Positions 7,194 to 15,670 are shown, counted from the stretch's first letter. The stretch: DNA of 64,000 nt from Sphingomonas albertensis (GCF_014358075.1 NZ_JACONT010000003.1:1-64000); one strand, 5' to 3'. A program made the numbers and translations. The notes: generated by a model not told the origin, from the sequence alone.

Positions 7194-8221
7194 ACGGCTC
7201 GACTTATGTCCTGGGCGATGCGCGTCCAGGCTTCGGCGAACTTGGCCACGTCGTCAGGCCTTGTGGTCCAGCCGAAGCTGACGCGGACGACTTCGGCAGC
7301 GGCTTGCGCAGAATAGCCCATCGCCGCGAGGACGTGGCTGGGGCGCATGCTGCCGGACGAACAGGCGCTGCCGGCGGAGACGGCGAACCCGGCCATGTCG
7401 AGGCGGATCAACTGCGCGGCTGAACTTACGCCGGGCATGCGGTAGGAGGCTATCGTGGGGATGCGGGGGGCGTTTTGCGCGACGATCTCGCCGCCGCCTG
7501 CGAGGATGGCTTCGTCGAGCTTGGCGCGGCGATCGGCCATGTCGGCGAACCAGTCGTTGGGGGCCTCCAGCGCGGCGGCGAACCCCAGCGCGCCGGGGAG
7601 GTTCTCGGTACCGCCGCGATAGCCGCGCTCCTGCCCGCCGGTCGGGTCGAGCAGGCCGAGATCGCGAACCAGCAGCGCGCCGATGCCGGGAGGGCCACCC
7701 AGCTTGTGCGCGGAGACGATGATGAGGTCGGCGTCGGGGAGCGGGAGCTTGCCGGCGGTCTGCGAGCAATCGGCTATCCAGAGGCCGGCAGGTCGATCCT
7801 GGAGAACGCCGGTTTCGCTGTTCGCGGATTGCAGCGCGATCGCCTGTGCGCCCTCCCCGTTCACGACGATACCGCATCCGTCGACCCCCAGCATAACCGG
7901 CTGTTCCGCCGCGCGAAGAACCGCATCGTGCTCGATCGCTGCCACGCCGATACCCGGCCTGCCGCGCAGCGCCAGCGCCGCGGACTCGCTCGCGCCACTC
8001 GTCAGGATCACGTGATGCGACCAGTCCAGCGCCTTGGCGATCCGCTTCCGCGCGTCCTCCAGCGCCGCCCTCGCCGCGCGCCCCTCGGCATGCGGCGAGG
8101 ACGGGTTCGCCCAGCGCGCCATGCCTTCCATCACTGCCGCGGTTGCCTCGCGGCGCATCGGCGTGGTGGCGGCGTGATCGAAGTAGATGCGGGAGTCGTT
8201 GCGGGACAGGGTCGGTTCCAA
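7190..8221 (-). CDS. Cysteine desulfurase (second tandem copy)
   Basis: A 343-residue class V aminotransferase-fold enzyme. The N-terminal IYFDHAATTP, the PLP lysine in SAHKLGGPPG, the RGGTEN segment and the catalytic cysteine in GSACSSGS are all present. It is rather short but has no obvious missing block. The start at 8221 is a TTG without a clear ribosome site, chosen because it lies just before the conserved N-terminal strand; this start is uncertain. It overlaps the next desulfurase gene by 4 bp. The two proteins are clearly divergent rather than a recent duplication. Confidence 0.88.
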   Translation of the reverse strand: MEPTLSRNDSRIYFDHAATTPMRREATAAVMEGMARWANPSSPHAEGRAARAALEDARKRIAKALDWSHHVILTSGASESAALALRGRPGIGVAAIEHDAVLRAAEQPVMLGVDGCGIVVNGEGAQAIALQSANSETGVLQDRPAGLWIADCSQTAGKLPLPDADLIIVSAHKLGGPPGIGALLVRDLGLLDPTGGQERGYRGGTENLPGALGFAAALEAPNDWFADMADRRAKLDEAILAGGGEIVAQNAPRIPTIASYRMPGVSSAAQLIRLDMAGFAVSAGSACSSGSMRPSHVLAAMGYSAQAAAEVVRVSFGWTTRPDDVAKFAEAWTRIAQDISRAV

Positions 8222-8302
8222 TTGCGAAAACGGGCGTTCAGCCTATATAATGCAGATCACCCCGCACTCCACCCGAGTGCGTATCCCAGCTCGCGAGTGC
8301 CC

Positions 8303-8959
8303 ATGCCAGAAGTCATTTTCCCCGGTCCCGAAGGCCGTCTCGAAGGTCGTTTTGCGCCGGGTCCGCGTCCGCGTGCGCCCGTCGCGATGATCCTCCACCC
8401 CCATCCGTCGGCCGGTGGTACGATGAACAACGCGATCGTACAGCAGCTTTACAAGACCTTCCAGCGGCGTGGCTTCGCGACATTGCGGTTCAACTTTCGC
8501 GGTGTCGGCAAGAGCCAGGGCGTGTTCGACAACGGCGTCGGCGAATTGTCGGATGCGGCGAGCGCGCTCGATTGGGTGCAGAGCTTCCATCCCGAGGCGC
8601 AGACGACCTGGATCGCCGGCGTCAGCTTCGGCGCGTGGATCGGCATGCAGCTGCTGATGCGTCGTCCGGAGATCCGCGGGTTCATCTCGGTCGCACCACC
8701 GGCGAACCTGTACGACTTCACCTTCCTGGCGCCGTGTCCGTCGAGTGGGATCATCATCCAGGGCGAGGCCGACGAGGTTGCGACGCCAGGTGCTACGCAG
8801 AAGCTGGTGGATAAGCTGCGGACGCAGAAGCACATCACGATCCATCATGATACGATCCCGAAGGCTAACCACTTCTTCGAGCATGAGATGCCGGAGCTGA
8901 TGGGGTCGGTGGACAAGTATCTCGACATGCGCCTCGACCCGAACTCGCCGATCCGGTGA
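8303..8959 (+). CDS. Alpha/beta hydrolase, YpfH/dienelactone-hydrolase-like
   Basis: A 218-residue cytoplasmic alpha/beta hydrolase with no signal peptide. It shows the segment LHPHPSAGGTMNN, the fold strand FATLRFNFRGVGKSQG, the nucleophile elbow GVSFGAWIG (Ser108) and a late KANHFF that would carry the catalytic His, with EADEV as acid candidate. This architecture is typical of small uncharacterised hydrolases conserved next to cysteine desulfurase genes in alphaproteobacteria. It is divergent from the desulfurase operon with about 80 bp between starts. Substrate unknown. Confidence 0.85.
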   Translation: MPEVIFPGPEGRLEGRFAPGPRPRAPVAMILHPHPSAGGTMNNAIVQQLYKTFQRRGFATLRFNFRGVGKSQGVFDNGVGELSDAASALDWVQSFHPEAQTTWIAGVSFGAWIGMQLLMRRPEIRGFISVAPPANLYDFTFLAPCPSSGIIIQGEADEVATPGATQKLVDKLRTQKHITIHHDTIPKANHFFEHEMPELMGSVDKYLDMRLDPNSPIR

Positions 8960-8960
8960 A

Positions 8961-9100
8961 CTCCTTCTCCCCTCGGGGAGAAGGTGGCGCGTGAGCGTTG
9001 GATGAGGGGGAGTTGGGGATCGATACGCTCTCCCCAACTCCCCTCACCCTCCCACCGCAAGAGCGGCGGGCCCCTCCCTCTCCCCGAAGTGAAGAGGGCT
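8961..9100. repeat. Palindromic repeat (CTTCTCCCCTCGGGGAGAAGG type)
   Basis: CTTCTCCCCTCGGGGAGAAG is itself a hairpin. It is followed by GGGGGAGTTGGGG and, after a spacer, CCCCAACTCCCCTCACCCTC and a CTCTCCCCGAAG arm. It lies between convergent genes. Confidence 0.7.
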
Positions 9101-9106
9101 TTTTAG

Positions 9107-9286
9107 TCAGAGCGTCCAGATCGCCACGTTGCCCAGCAGCACCGCGGCCATCACCAGCATCAGCACGCCTTTCCTGCGATCGCGCTTCTTCACGATCAGC
9201 GTGATGCCGCCGATCAGGCAGGCGAACATCCCCAGCATGGCGATGGCGGGCGCCGCGGCGGCGATCGAGGTCAGTGCGGGATTCAT
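9107..9286 (-). CDS. Small two-helix membrane protein
   Basis: A 59-residue hydrophobic protein with two predicted membrane helices (about residues 10-33 and 40-57) joined by the basic loop KKRDRRKG. The ATG at 9286 overlaps the stop of the threonine dehydratase gene in ATGA form, so it is probably translated by coupling. No family is recognised and no function is proposed. Confidence 0.65.
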   Translation of the reverse strand: MNPALTSIAAAAPAIAMLGMFACLIGGITLIVKKRDRRKGVLMLVMAAVLLGNVAIWTL

Positions 9287-10245
9287 GCGGCCATTGCCTT
9301 TGCGTAAGCAGCAAGATCGACGTTGCCGCCGGACAGGATGACGAGCAGGCCGGGTTCGAGCTTTACCTTGCCAGCCAGCACCGCGGCCAGCCCGACCGCG
9401 CCGCCCGGCTCGATCACCAGGCGCAGTTTCTCCGCGGCCCAGCGCTGCGCCGCTGCGATCTCCGGTTCGCTGACCGCTACGCCGGTCGCGTCGCGGCGGG
9501 AGAGGACGTCGAAGGTCAGTGGCGATACGCGCAAGGTCTGGAGCGAGTCGCAGGCAGTCGGCGGTGGGTTGGGGCCGACCGGCTCGATCCACGATGCTTC
9601 CAGGGAGCGGCGCATGTCGTCCCAGCCTTCGGGTTCGACGATGGTGATCGCGCTGTCCTTCAAGGCCAGCGCGATGCCGGCCGACAATCCACCACCACCG
9701 CACGGTATGACGACGCGGCTCGGCACGCCCAGCCCGAGCGCCGCCATCTGCGCTGCCGCCTCGATCCCCGCACTCCCCTGCCCCTCGATGATCCACGGGT
9801 CGTCGAAGCTCGGGACCAGCGTTGCGCCGCGCGCCTCGGCCAGCCCTGCGGCGATCGTCTCGCGGCTTTCGGTGGCGCGGTCGTAGATCACCACCTCCGC
9901 GCCCAGTGCCAAGGTCGACTCGCGCTTCAGTCGCGGCGCATCCGACGGCATCACGATCGTCGCCGCGATGCCTAGCCGCTTGGCCGCCCAAGCGACACCC
10001 TGCGCATGATTGCCCGACGAGAACGCGACGACGCCTTTTTTCCGCGTCACCTCGTCCAAGGCGGTGAGCCGATGCCATGCGCCGCGAATCTTGAAGGCGC
10101 CGATTGGTTGCAACGACTCGGCCTTGAATGCGACCGGTACGCCCTTGATTTCACTGACGAACAACGGCGTCGGCGGGAGTATCCGCGCGATCTTCTCCGC
10201 GGCGTCCCGTACCCCCGCCCGCGTTGGCTGTCGCAAAATCGTCAC
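9283..10245 (-). CDS. Threonine/serine ammonia-lyase (dehydratase) family protein
   Basis: A 320-residue PLP enzyme of fold type II. The PLP lysine sits in IGAFKIRGAW, the phosphate-binding glycine loop is CGGGGLSAG, and SSGNHAQGVAWAA is the classic substrate-binding loop. The lack of a C-terminal ACT domain fits a catabolic threonine/serine dehydratase or a serine racemase-like enzyme rather than biosynthetic IlvA. It starts with GTG preceded by AGGAG. Reaction inferred: L-threonine to 2-oxobutanoate plus ammonia. Confidence 0.88.
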   Translation of the reverse strand: MTILRQPTRAGVRDAAEKIARILPPTPLFVSEIKGVPVAFKAESLQPIGAFKIRGAWHRLTALDEVTRKKGVVAFSSGNHAQGVAWAAKRLGIAATIVMPSDAPRLKRESTLALGAEVVIYDRATESRETIAAGLAEARGATLVPSFDDPWIIEGQGSAGIEAAAQMAALGLGVPSRVVIPCGGGGLSAGIALALKDSAITIVEPEGWDDMRRSLEASWIEPVGPNPPPTACDSLQTLRVSPLTFDVLSRRDATGVAVSEPEIAAAQRWAAEKLRLVIEPGGAVGLAAVLAGKVKLEPGLLVILSGGNVDLAAYAKAMAA

Positions 10246-10264
10246 ACACTGGCTCCTATGCGCC

Positions 10265-10350
10265 CAACCCTATTTACATGGGGGGCAAGCGACCGTAGAT
10301 CGCCCTTCCGCTGCCCCATGGGACTTCCAACCGCAAGGCAGTGTTTTCGT
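10265..10350 (+). promoter_or_regulatory. Structured leader upstream of ornithine decarboxylase, possible speF-type RNA
   Basis: The 137-bp leader contains CATGGGG at 10277-10283 and its exact complement CCCCATG at 10314-10320, with further pairing (GCAAGCG with CGCTGC) inside. A conserved RNA element called speF is known before ornithine decarboxylase genes in alphaproteobacteria; position and a long-stem shape fit, but I could not compare it to the covariance model. Confidence 0.45.
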
Positions 10351-10382
10351 AATTTGTCTCAGGACATTGGAGGTCCCTTGAA

Positions 10383-11618
10383 TTGGTCAAGCATCATATC
10401 GCGCTGGGGTTAGCGAAAGCCCATTCGACCGCCGACACCTCCCGCATCGGGAGCGGCATCGACATCGCTAAAGGGCGCCCGGTCAACCCGGTAACGCTCG
10501 TTCGTCCGCACGCTGCTGCGCGCGCCGCTCGGTTCTTCGTCGAGAAGTTTCCGGGTCGCTCGATGTATGCGGTGAAGGCGAACCCGTCTCCCGAACTCCT
10601 GCAGATCCTGTGGGACAACGGCATCACGCATTACGACGTGGCGTCGATCGCCGAAGTGCGCCTGGTCGCACGGACGCTCCCCGAGGCTACGCTGTGCTTC
10701 ATGCACCCGGTCAAGGCCGAGGAAGCCATCGCCGAAGCGTATTTCACGCACGGCGTCCGCACCTTCAGCCTCGACAGCCTCGAAGAGCTCGACAAGGTCG
10801 TTCGCGCTACTCGCGAAGCCACTGACCTGACGCTCTGCGTGCGCCTGCGCGTGTCGTCGGAGCATTCGAAGCTGAGCCTCGCGTCGAAGTTCGGTGCGGC
10901 CCCGCACGAAGCCAAGGAGCTGCTGTTCGCGGCCCGCCAGGCTGCGGACGCACTCGGCATCTGCTTCCATGTCGGATCGCAGGCGATGACCCCGGAGGCC
11001 TATTCGAACGCGATGGAGCGCGTCCGTGCGGCGATCGTCGAGGCGGCGGTCACGGTCGACGTCATCGACGTCGGCGGCGGCTTCCCGTCCTCGTATCCCG
11101 GCATGGAGCCCCCGCCGCTCGAGCATTTCTTCGAGACGATCCACCGTGCGTTCGAATCGCTGCCCGTCAGCTATTCGTCCGAACTGTGGTGCGAACCGGG
11201 CCGGGCGCTTTGCGCGGAATATTCGTCGATCATCGTGCGCGTCGAAAAGCGTCGCGGGACCGAGCTGTATATCAACGACGGCGCGTATGGCGCGCTGTTC
11301 GATGCGGCGCATATCGGCTGGCGTTTTCCGACCGAACTGCTCCGCGAGCCTGACAGCCGTGCGAAGGACATGGAGTTCAGCTTCTATGGTCCGACGTGCG
11401 ACGACATGGACTATATGGTCGGCCCATTCATGCTGCCCGCGGACACGCAGGCTGGCGATTACATCGAGATCGGCATGCTCGGCGCGTATGGCTCGGCGAT
11501 GCGGACCGCGTTCAACGGGTTCGGATCTGACGAGACGGTGATCGTCACCGACGAGCCGATGGTCTCGCTGTATGACGAACGGTTCCAGGACCTCGCGTCG
11601 AACGTCGTCAAGCTGTAA
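10383..11618 (+). CDS. Ornithine (lysine/ornithine) decarboxylase, alanine-racemase fold
   Basis: A 411-residue group IV PLP decarboxylase that makes putrescine (or cadaverine). The PLP lysine is Lys65 in MYAVKANPSP, the glycine loop is VGGGFPS, WCEPGRALC is the PLP-phosphate region, and GPTCDDMDY carries the catalytic Cys. The start is a TTG at 10383 with GGAGG 9 bases upstream; no better start exists in frame. A deoxyhypusine-synthase-like gene follows on the same strand, so the two likely form a polyamine route from ornithine through putrescine to homospermidine. Confidence 0.92.
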   Translation: MVKHHIALGLAKAHSTADTSRIGSGIDIAKGRPVNPVTLVRPHAAARAARFFVEKFPGRSMYAVKANPSPELLQILWDNGITHYDVASIAEVRLVARTLPEATLCFMHPVKAEEAIAEAYFTHGVRTFSLDSLEELDKVVRATREATDLTLCVRLRVSSEHSKLSLASKFGAAPHEAKELLFAARQAADALGICFHVGSQAMTPEAYSNAMERVRAAIVEAAVTVDVIDVGGGFPSSYPGMEPPPLEHFFETIHRAFESLPVSYSSELWCEPGRALCAEYSSIIVRVEKRRGTELYINDGAYGALFDAAHIGWRFPTELLREPDSRAKDMEFSFYGPTCDDMDYMVGPFMLPADTQAGDYIEIGMLGAYGSAMRTAFNGFGSDETVIVTDEPMVSLYDERFQDLASNVVKL

Positions 11619-11649
11619 CCAACACTCAGTAATCGTTCGCTCTTCGTCT

Positions 11650-11762
11650 TCCCTTCCCGCATGCGGGAGGGGACCGAGGGGTGGGCGCGCGTTTTCCACA
11701 TTCGGCGCGTTCGCGGTGAGCGGGCGCCCACCCCCTAGCCCCCTCCCGCAGGCGGGAGGGGG
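11650..11762. repeat. Palindromic repeat (CCTCCCGCAGGCGGGAGG type)
   Basis: CCTTCCCGCATGCGGGAGGG and CCCTCCCGCAGGCGGGAGGG form the outer arms, with GGGTGGGCGCG and CGCCCACCCCC inside them. It separates the decarboxylase and homospermidine-type genes. Confidence 0.75.
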
Positions 11763-11780
11763 GATCAGGAGAAATTAGAC

Positions 11781-12842
11781 ATGACCGAAGACACCCGCAT
11801 CGACGCGCAGCGCAAGGCGGAACTCCTTTCGACCACCGTCGAGCATATCGACATCACCAGCTTCGACGCGCGGCCGATCGTCGACGCGATGAAGAAGATG
11901 TCGTTCACCAGCCGCGATCTCGGCCGTGCGACCGACATCTACAACCAGATGCTGGCCGACAAGGACTGCACGATCTTCCTCGTGATCGCGGGCTCGACGA
12001 GCGCCGGCGGTTGCATGGACCTGTATGCCGAGCTGCTGCGCAACAACATGATCGACGGCATCGTCGCGACCGGCGCGACGATCGTCGACATGGATTTCTT
12101 CGAGGGCCTCGGCCACAAGCATTATCAGGCGCTCGAAGTGCCGCACGACGACGTGCTGCGCTCGCTGATGATCGACCGGATCTACGACACCTATATCGAC
12201 GAGGAAGAGCTCCAGCACGTCGACCACACGATCTTCGAGATCGCCGAGACGCTCGAGCCGCGCGCCTATTCGAGCCGCGAGTTCATCCGCGAGATGGGCA
12301 AGTATCTCGTCGAGCACGGCAAGAAGGAAAACAGCCTCGTCAAGCTCGCCTACGAGCATGACGTGCCGATCTTCTGCCCGGCGTTCGTCGACTCGTCGGC
12401 GGGCTTCGGCCTGGTCAAGCATCAGGTCGACGCAGTGAAGGCGGGCAAGCCGTACATGGTCCTCGACGCGATCGCCGACTTCCGCGAGCTCACCGAAATC
12501 AAGATCAAGGCAGGCACCACGGGCCTGCTGATGATCGGTGGCGGTGTGCCGAAGAACTTCATCCAGGACACCGTCGTCTGCGCCGAGATCCTCGGTCACG
12601 ACGACGTCCAGGTCCACAAGTACGCGGTGCAGATCACGGTTGCCGACGTGCGCGACGGTGCTTGCTCGTCGTCGACGCTGCAGGAAGCGGCTTCGTGGGG
12701 CAAGGTGAACACGGGCATCGAGCAGATGGTGTTCGCGGAGGCCGGCTCGGTCATGCCGTTGCTGGCGTCGGACGCGTATCATCGTGGTCTTTGGAAGGAC
12801 CGCCCGGTCCGCAAGTGGGGCGCGAGCTTCGACAAGGCCTGA
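11781..12842 (+). CDS. Deoxyhypusine synthase family protein, probable homospermidine synthase
   Basis: A 353-residue NAD-dependent enzyme of the deoxyhypusine synthase fold. The catalytic lysine is recognisable as Lys308 in ASWGKV, and the glycine-rich segments IAGSTSAGG and LLMIGGGVPKNF match NAD binding. Bacteria have no eIF5A; family members in bacteria act on small polyamines, and sym-homospermidine is the characteristic polyamine of Sphingomonas. From that and the neighbouring ornithine decarboxylase I infer homospermidine synthesis. A related family forms a guanidino polyamine from agmatine, but no agmatine gene is seen here. Confidence 0.85.
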   Translation: MTEDTRIDAQRKAELLSTTVEHIDITSFDARPIVDAMKKMSFTSRDLGRATDIYNQMLADKDCTIFLVIAGSTSAGGCMDLYAELLRNNMIDGIVATGATIVDMDFFEGLGHKHYQALEVPHDDVLRSLMIDRIYDTYIDEEELQHVDHTIFEIAETLEPRAYSSREFIREMGKYLVEHGKKENSLVKLAYEHDVPIFCPAFVDSSAGFGLVKHQVDAVKAGKPYMVLDAIADFRELTEIKIKAGTTGLLMIGGGVPKNFIQDTVVCAEILGHDDVQVHKYAVQITVADVRDGACSSSTLQEAASWGKVNTGIEQMVFAEAGSVMPLLASDAYHRGLWKDRPVRKWGASFDKA

Positions 12843-12854
12843 GGCTACTTCGCT

Positions 12855-12980
12855 GATCCTCCCCTGCAAGGGGGAGGTGGCGCGAAGCGGCGGAGGGGGA
12901 GGCGGCGATAACGCCCGTTTGCCCTTTCCTCCCCCTCCGTCAGGCAAGCGCCTACCACCTCCCCCTGGCGGGGGCGGATT
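12855..12980. repeat. Palindromic repeat family D
   Basis: GATCCTCCCCTGCAAGGGGGAGG and its opposite arm CACCTCCCCCTGGCGGGGGCGGAT flank inner arms GGCGGAGGGGGAGG and CCTCCCCCTCCGTC. The same family recurs at 30810-30933 and, in part, at 22226-22262. Confidence 0.8.
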
Positions 12981-13014
12981 AGAGATACCGTTGCCCCCTC
13001 CGGGCAATTGATGC

Positions 13015-13046
13015 AGCCTCCTCTGGATAACCGGGGGAGGCTTTTT
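13015..13046 (+). terminator. Terminator-like hairpin that contains the next gene's ribosome site
   Basis: AGCCTCC (13015-13021) pairs with GGAGGCT (13036-13042) and is followed by TTTTT. It can end transcription from the polyamine genes. The 3' arm is also the Shine-Dalgarno sequence of the MAPEG gene, whose ATG is at 13048. Confidence 0.55.
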
Positions 13047-13047
13047 C

Positions 13048-13473
13048 ATGCACAGTGATATCCTGCAACCGATGGTCGTGCTGATCGCGTGGACGCTCGT
13101 GATGCTGGGCTGGACGCTCGCGACGCGGTTGCCGGCGATGAAGGCGGCCGGCGTCGATATGGGCAAGCTCGTCGGCACCAAGGCGTCCGATGCGGATCGA
13201 TCGCTGCCTCCGCAGGTGCAGTGGAAGGCGCACAACCACAATCACCTCATGGAGCAGCCGACGCTGTTTTACGCGGTCTGCGCCGTTCTCGCGCTGAGCG
13301 GCACGGGCAGCGGCGTCAACGCCTGGATCGCCTGGGCCTATGTCGGACTGCGGATCGCCCATAGCCTTGTCCAGGCGACCAGCAACCGCGTCCGCGCGCG
13401 CTTTCTGTTTTTCATGGTGTCGAGCCTGATGCTCGTCGCGCTTACGCTGCACGCCGCACTCGCCGTGTTTTGA
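13048..13473 (+). CDS. MAPEG family membrane protein
   Basis: A 141-residue integral membrane protein of the MAPEG superfamily (eicosanoid/glutathione-metabolism relatives). It has four predicted membrane helices: about residues 5-25, 70-85, 90-110 and 118-140. The first-loop motif HNHNHLMEQPTLFYAVC matches the family signature with its Asn/His/Glu residues. Bacterial members often have unknown substrates, and glutathione-dependent activity is only inferred. The ATG at 13048 directly follows a GGGGGAGG that is part of a terminator-like hairpin. Confidence 0.88.
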   Translation: MHSDILQPMVVLIAWTLVMLGWTLATRLPAMKAAGVDMGKLVGTKASDADRSLPPQVQWKAHNHNHLMEQPTLFYAVCAVLALSGTGSGVNAWIAWAYVGLRIAHSLVQATSNRVRARFLFFMVSSLMLVALTLHAALAVF

Positions 13474-13558
13474 GACAACGACGATAACGCGCACGAATAA
13501 TTGCCGATTACGGCGCACGCCCCTCCCCCAACGCAGTTCGATCGTCTAGTATTTCGGC

Positions 13559-14563
13559 ATGACTTTCGATCGCCGTTCGCTCCTCACCCTCCCTCTCGCC
13601 GCCGGGCTGACGCTTCCTGCATTCGCGCGGAGTGGTGCACAGTTCACCGCCGCTCAACCGCGGGCTATGGATGTGCCGATGTGGCCGCCCGCCGAGCGAT
13701 TCGCGCTGTGGCCCGGTATCCCGCAGGGGGCGCCGAACCCCCTGCCGATCCCTCAGCCGCGCATGCCGCGTTATCCCGACGGCTATCGCGATTTCCAGAT
13801 GCGCGGGGTGCTGCGCGCCGAGGTCGGCGTGTTCCGCCCGGCTCGTCCCGACGGTCGGGCGATGTTGATCGTGCCCGGCGGCGGCTACTCGATCACGTCG
13901 CTGCGCAACGAGGGGATCGACGTCGCGCGCGTGCTGAATGGTTTCGGAATCACCGCGTTCGTGCTCAGCTACCGCCTGCCGGGCGAAGGCTGGGCCGACC
14001 GCGCCGATGTCCCGCTCGCCGACGCGCAGCGCGCGATGCGGCTGATCCGTGCCAATGCGCGCGCCTATGGGATCAGGGCGGAAAAGCTTGGCGTGCTTGG
14101 CTTTTCGGCGGGCGGACATCTGGCAGGATCGGTGGCCGTGCTGCACGATTTCAAGGCCTATCGTCCGATCGATGCCACAGACCGGCATTCGGCGCGCCCC
14201 GCCTGGGCCGGGCTCATGTATGCGGTCTCGAACATGGATCCAGGCCGGAGCCATGGCGGATCGCGCGCCAACCTGCTGGGCCCCGATCCCCTGCCGGCGG
14301 TACAAGCACGCTTCGCGATCGACCGGCAGTTAAAGGCTGGCGATCCGCCGCTGTTCCTGGTCCATGCCGAGGACGACACCACCGTGCCGGTCGCGAACAG
14401 CGTCGACACGCTGGCCGCCGCACGCCGCGCCGGCATCCCGGTGGAAGCGCATTTCCTCCAGCACGGCGGCCACGGGTTCGGCACGCGCCTGTCGCCGCGT
14501 TCGCCTGGATCGTTATGGCCGCAATTGTTCGATCGCTGGATGGGCGAACTCGTCTCGGGGTGA
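13559..14563 (+). CDS. Exported alpha/beta hydrolase (esterase/acetylxylan-esterase-like)
   Basis: A 334-residue hydrolase with an N-terminal export signal, MTFDRRSLLTLPLAAGLTLPAFA, whose DRRSLL suggests the Tat route. The oxyanion segment is VPGGGYS, the nucleophile elbow GFSAGGHLAG, the acid candidate lies in HAEDDTTVP and the His in QHGGHGFG. This is the BD-FAE/acetyl-esterase type, frequently acting on acylated sugars. The substrate is not determined by sequence. No sugar-utilisation genes lie next to it. Confidence 0.85.
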   Translation: MTFDRRSLLTLPLAAGLTLPAFARSGAQFTAAQPRAMDVPMWPPAERFALWPGIPQGAPNPLPIPQPRMPRYPDGYRDFQMRGVLRAEVGVFRPARPDGRAMLIVPGGGYSITSLRNEGIDVARVLNGFGITAFVLSYRLPGEGWADRADVPLADAQRAMRLIRANARAYGIRAEKLGVLGFSAGGHLAGSVAVLHDFKAYRPIDATDRHSARPAWAGLMYAVSNMDPGRSHGGSRANLLGPDPLPAVQARFAIDRQLKAGDPPLFLVHAEDDTTVPVANSVDTLAAARRAGIPVEAHFLQHGGHGFGTRLSPRSPGSLWPQLFDRWMGELVSG

Positions 14564-14632
14564 CGATGTAGGCCAGCATGACGGACCTATATGTGCCGGC
14601 TGACGTTGATCCCGAAAAGCCAGGAGAGCGCG

Positions 14633-14818
14633 ATGACCCGTCCGCATGCCCAACCCCGCGACGTGTTCCATGAAAATGGCGAGGTGATCATCGACGGGCC
14701 GGACGGGGAGATCATTGCGATGACGCCCGAAGCCGCGCTGCGGACCGCCGGGCGGCTGGATGAGGCGGCGCTCGATGAACTGATCGCGCGGGCGCAGCGA
14801 TCAAGTACTTCGAACTAG
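14633..14818 (+). CDS. Small hypothetical protein
   Basis: A 61-residue acidic protein with no signal peptide or membrane helix. The first half holds GEVIIDGPDGEIIAMTPEAA, a short repeated beta-like stretch, and the second half is helical. The ATG at 14633 was chosen because AGGAGAG precedes it. No family recognised. Confidence 0.6.
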   Translation: MTRPHAQPRDVFHENGEVIIDGPDGEIIAMTPEAALRTAGRLDEAALDELIARAQRSSTSN

Positions 14819-14824
14819 ACTTGC

Positions 14825-15487
14825 TCAGCGGGGCGCGAGGACCAATCCGCCGTCGGGTTGCGTCACGACCGTTACGTCCCGATAGTCGATGATCCGTACA
14901 TGCCGCGCGGCGAGATCATGCGCCGCGCCGTGGGTGGCGGTAATGACCAGCACGTCTGCTCCTGCCGCCTCGCCTGCGGTGATTCCGGCGGCGGCGTCTT
15001 CGAACACGAGGCAATCCCTGGCCGCGACGCCGAGACGTTCGGCAGCGACGAGGAAGCAATCAGGCGCGGGTTTGCCGTTGGGGATGTCGTCGGCGGCGAT
15101 CATGGTGGCGGGGATCGGCAGTCCGGCGGCCTTGAGGCGGACCTCAGCCAGCGCGCGCGGGGCCGAGGTGACGATCGTCCAGCGTTCGGGCGGCAGGCTC
15201 GCGAGGAAGGCGGCGGCACCGGCGATCGGTTCGATGTCATCGACGTCCACCATCTCGGCCGCGGTGATCGCTGCGGCTTCGGCGACGGGGTCGACGCCGA
15301 GGAGGTTCAGGCGGCGGACGGTCTCGACCGATTGCACGCCGTGGATCGTCGGCACGAACGTCGCGGCGTCGAGGCCGTGCGCGATCGCCCATTTGGTCCA
15401 GGTGCGCTCGGCCGACGCGATCGAGGTGAGAATCGTGCCGTCCATGTCGAACAGGAACGCGGCGTAGCTGCGGGTCGGGAGGGTCAT
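14825..15487 (-). CDS. HAD-superfamily sugar phosphatase
   Basis: A 220-residue haloacid-dehalogenase-fold phosphatase of the beta-phosphoglucomutase/Gph-like subfamily. Motif I is FLFDMDGTILTS (nucleophile Asp), motif II TSAPR, motif III lysine in NGKPAPDCF, and motif IV VFEDAAAGI. An alpha-helical cap lies between motifs I and II. The ATG at 15487 is used; the longer open frame upstream is palindromic repeat sequence. Similar proteins dephosphorylate sugar phosphates such as glycerol- or mannitol-phosphates; the substrate here is unknown. It is convergent with the small gene at 14633. Confidence 0.88.
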   Translation of the reverse strand: MTLPTRSYAAFLFDMDGTILTSIASAERTWTKWAIAHGLDAATFVPTIHGVQSVETVRRLNLLGVDPVAEAAAITAAEMVDVDDIEPIAGAAAFLASLPPERWTIVTSAPRALAEVRLKAAGLPIPATMIAADDIPNGKPAPDCFLVAAERLGVAARDCLVFEDAAAGITAGEAAGADVLVITATHGAAHDLAARHVRIIDYRDVTVVTQPDGGLVLAPR

Positions 15488-15545
15488 GCGGGTGCTTGTG
15501 AGGGAGGGTTGGATATTGGGCAAGGCGGTTTGGTTCAGCGCTCCG

Positions 15546-15670
15546 CACCACCCCGGCAATCTACCACACCGGCGAAGGCCGGGGCCCAATTGGCATGTCC
15601 GAGGTAATGGCGCGCCGCCCTTAATCAGAATCGTCCCCCAATTGGGGCCCGGCGTTCGCCGGGGTGGTGG
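15546..15670. repeat. Palindromic repeat family B (second copy)
   Basis: CACCCCGGC and ACCGGCGAAGGCCGGGGCCC with CAATTGG are mirrored by CCAATTGGGGCCC and GGCGTTCGCCGGGGTGGTGG. It occupies most of the 277-bp space upstream of the HAD gene. Confidence 0.75.
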
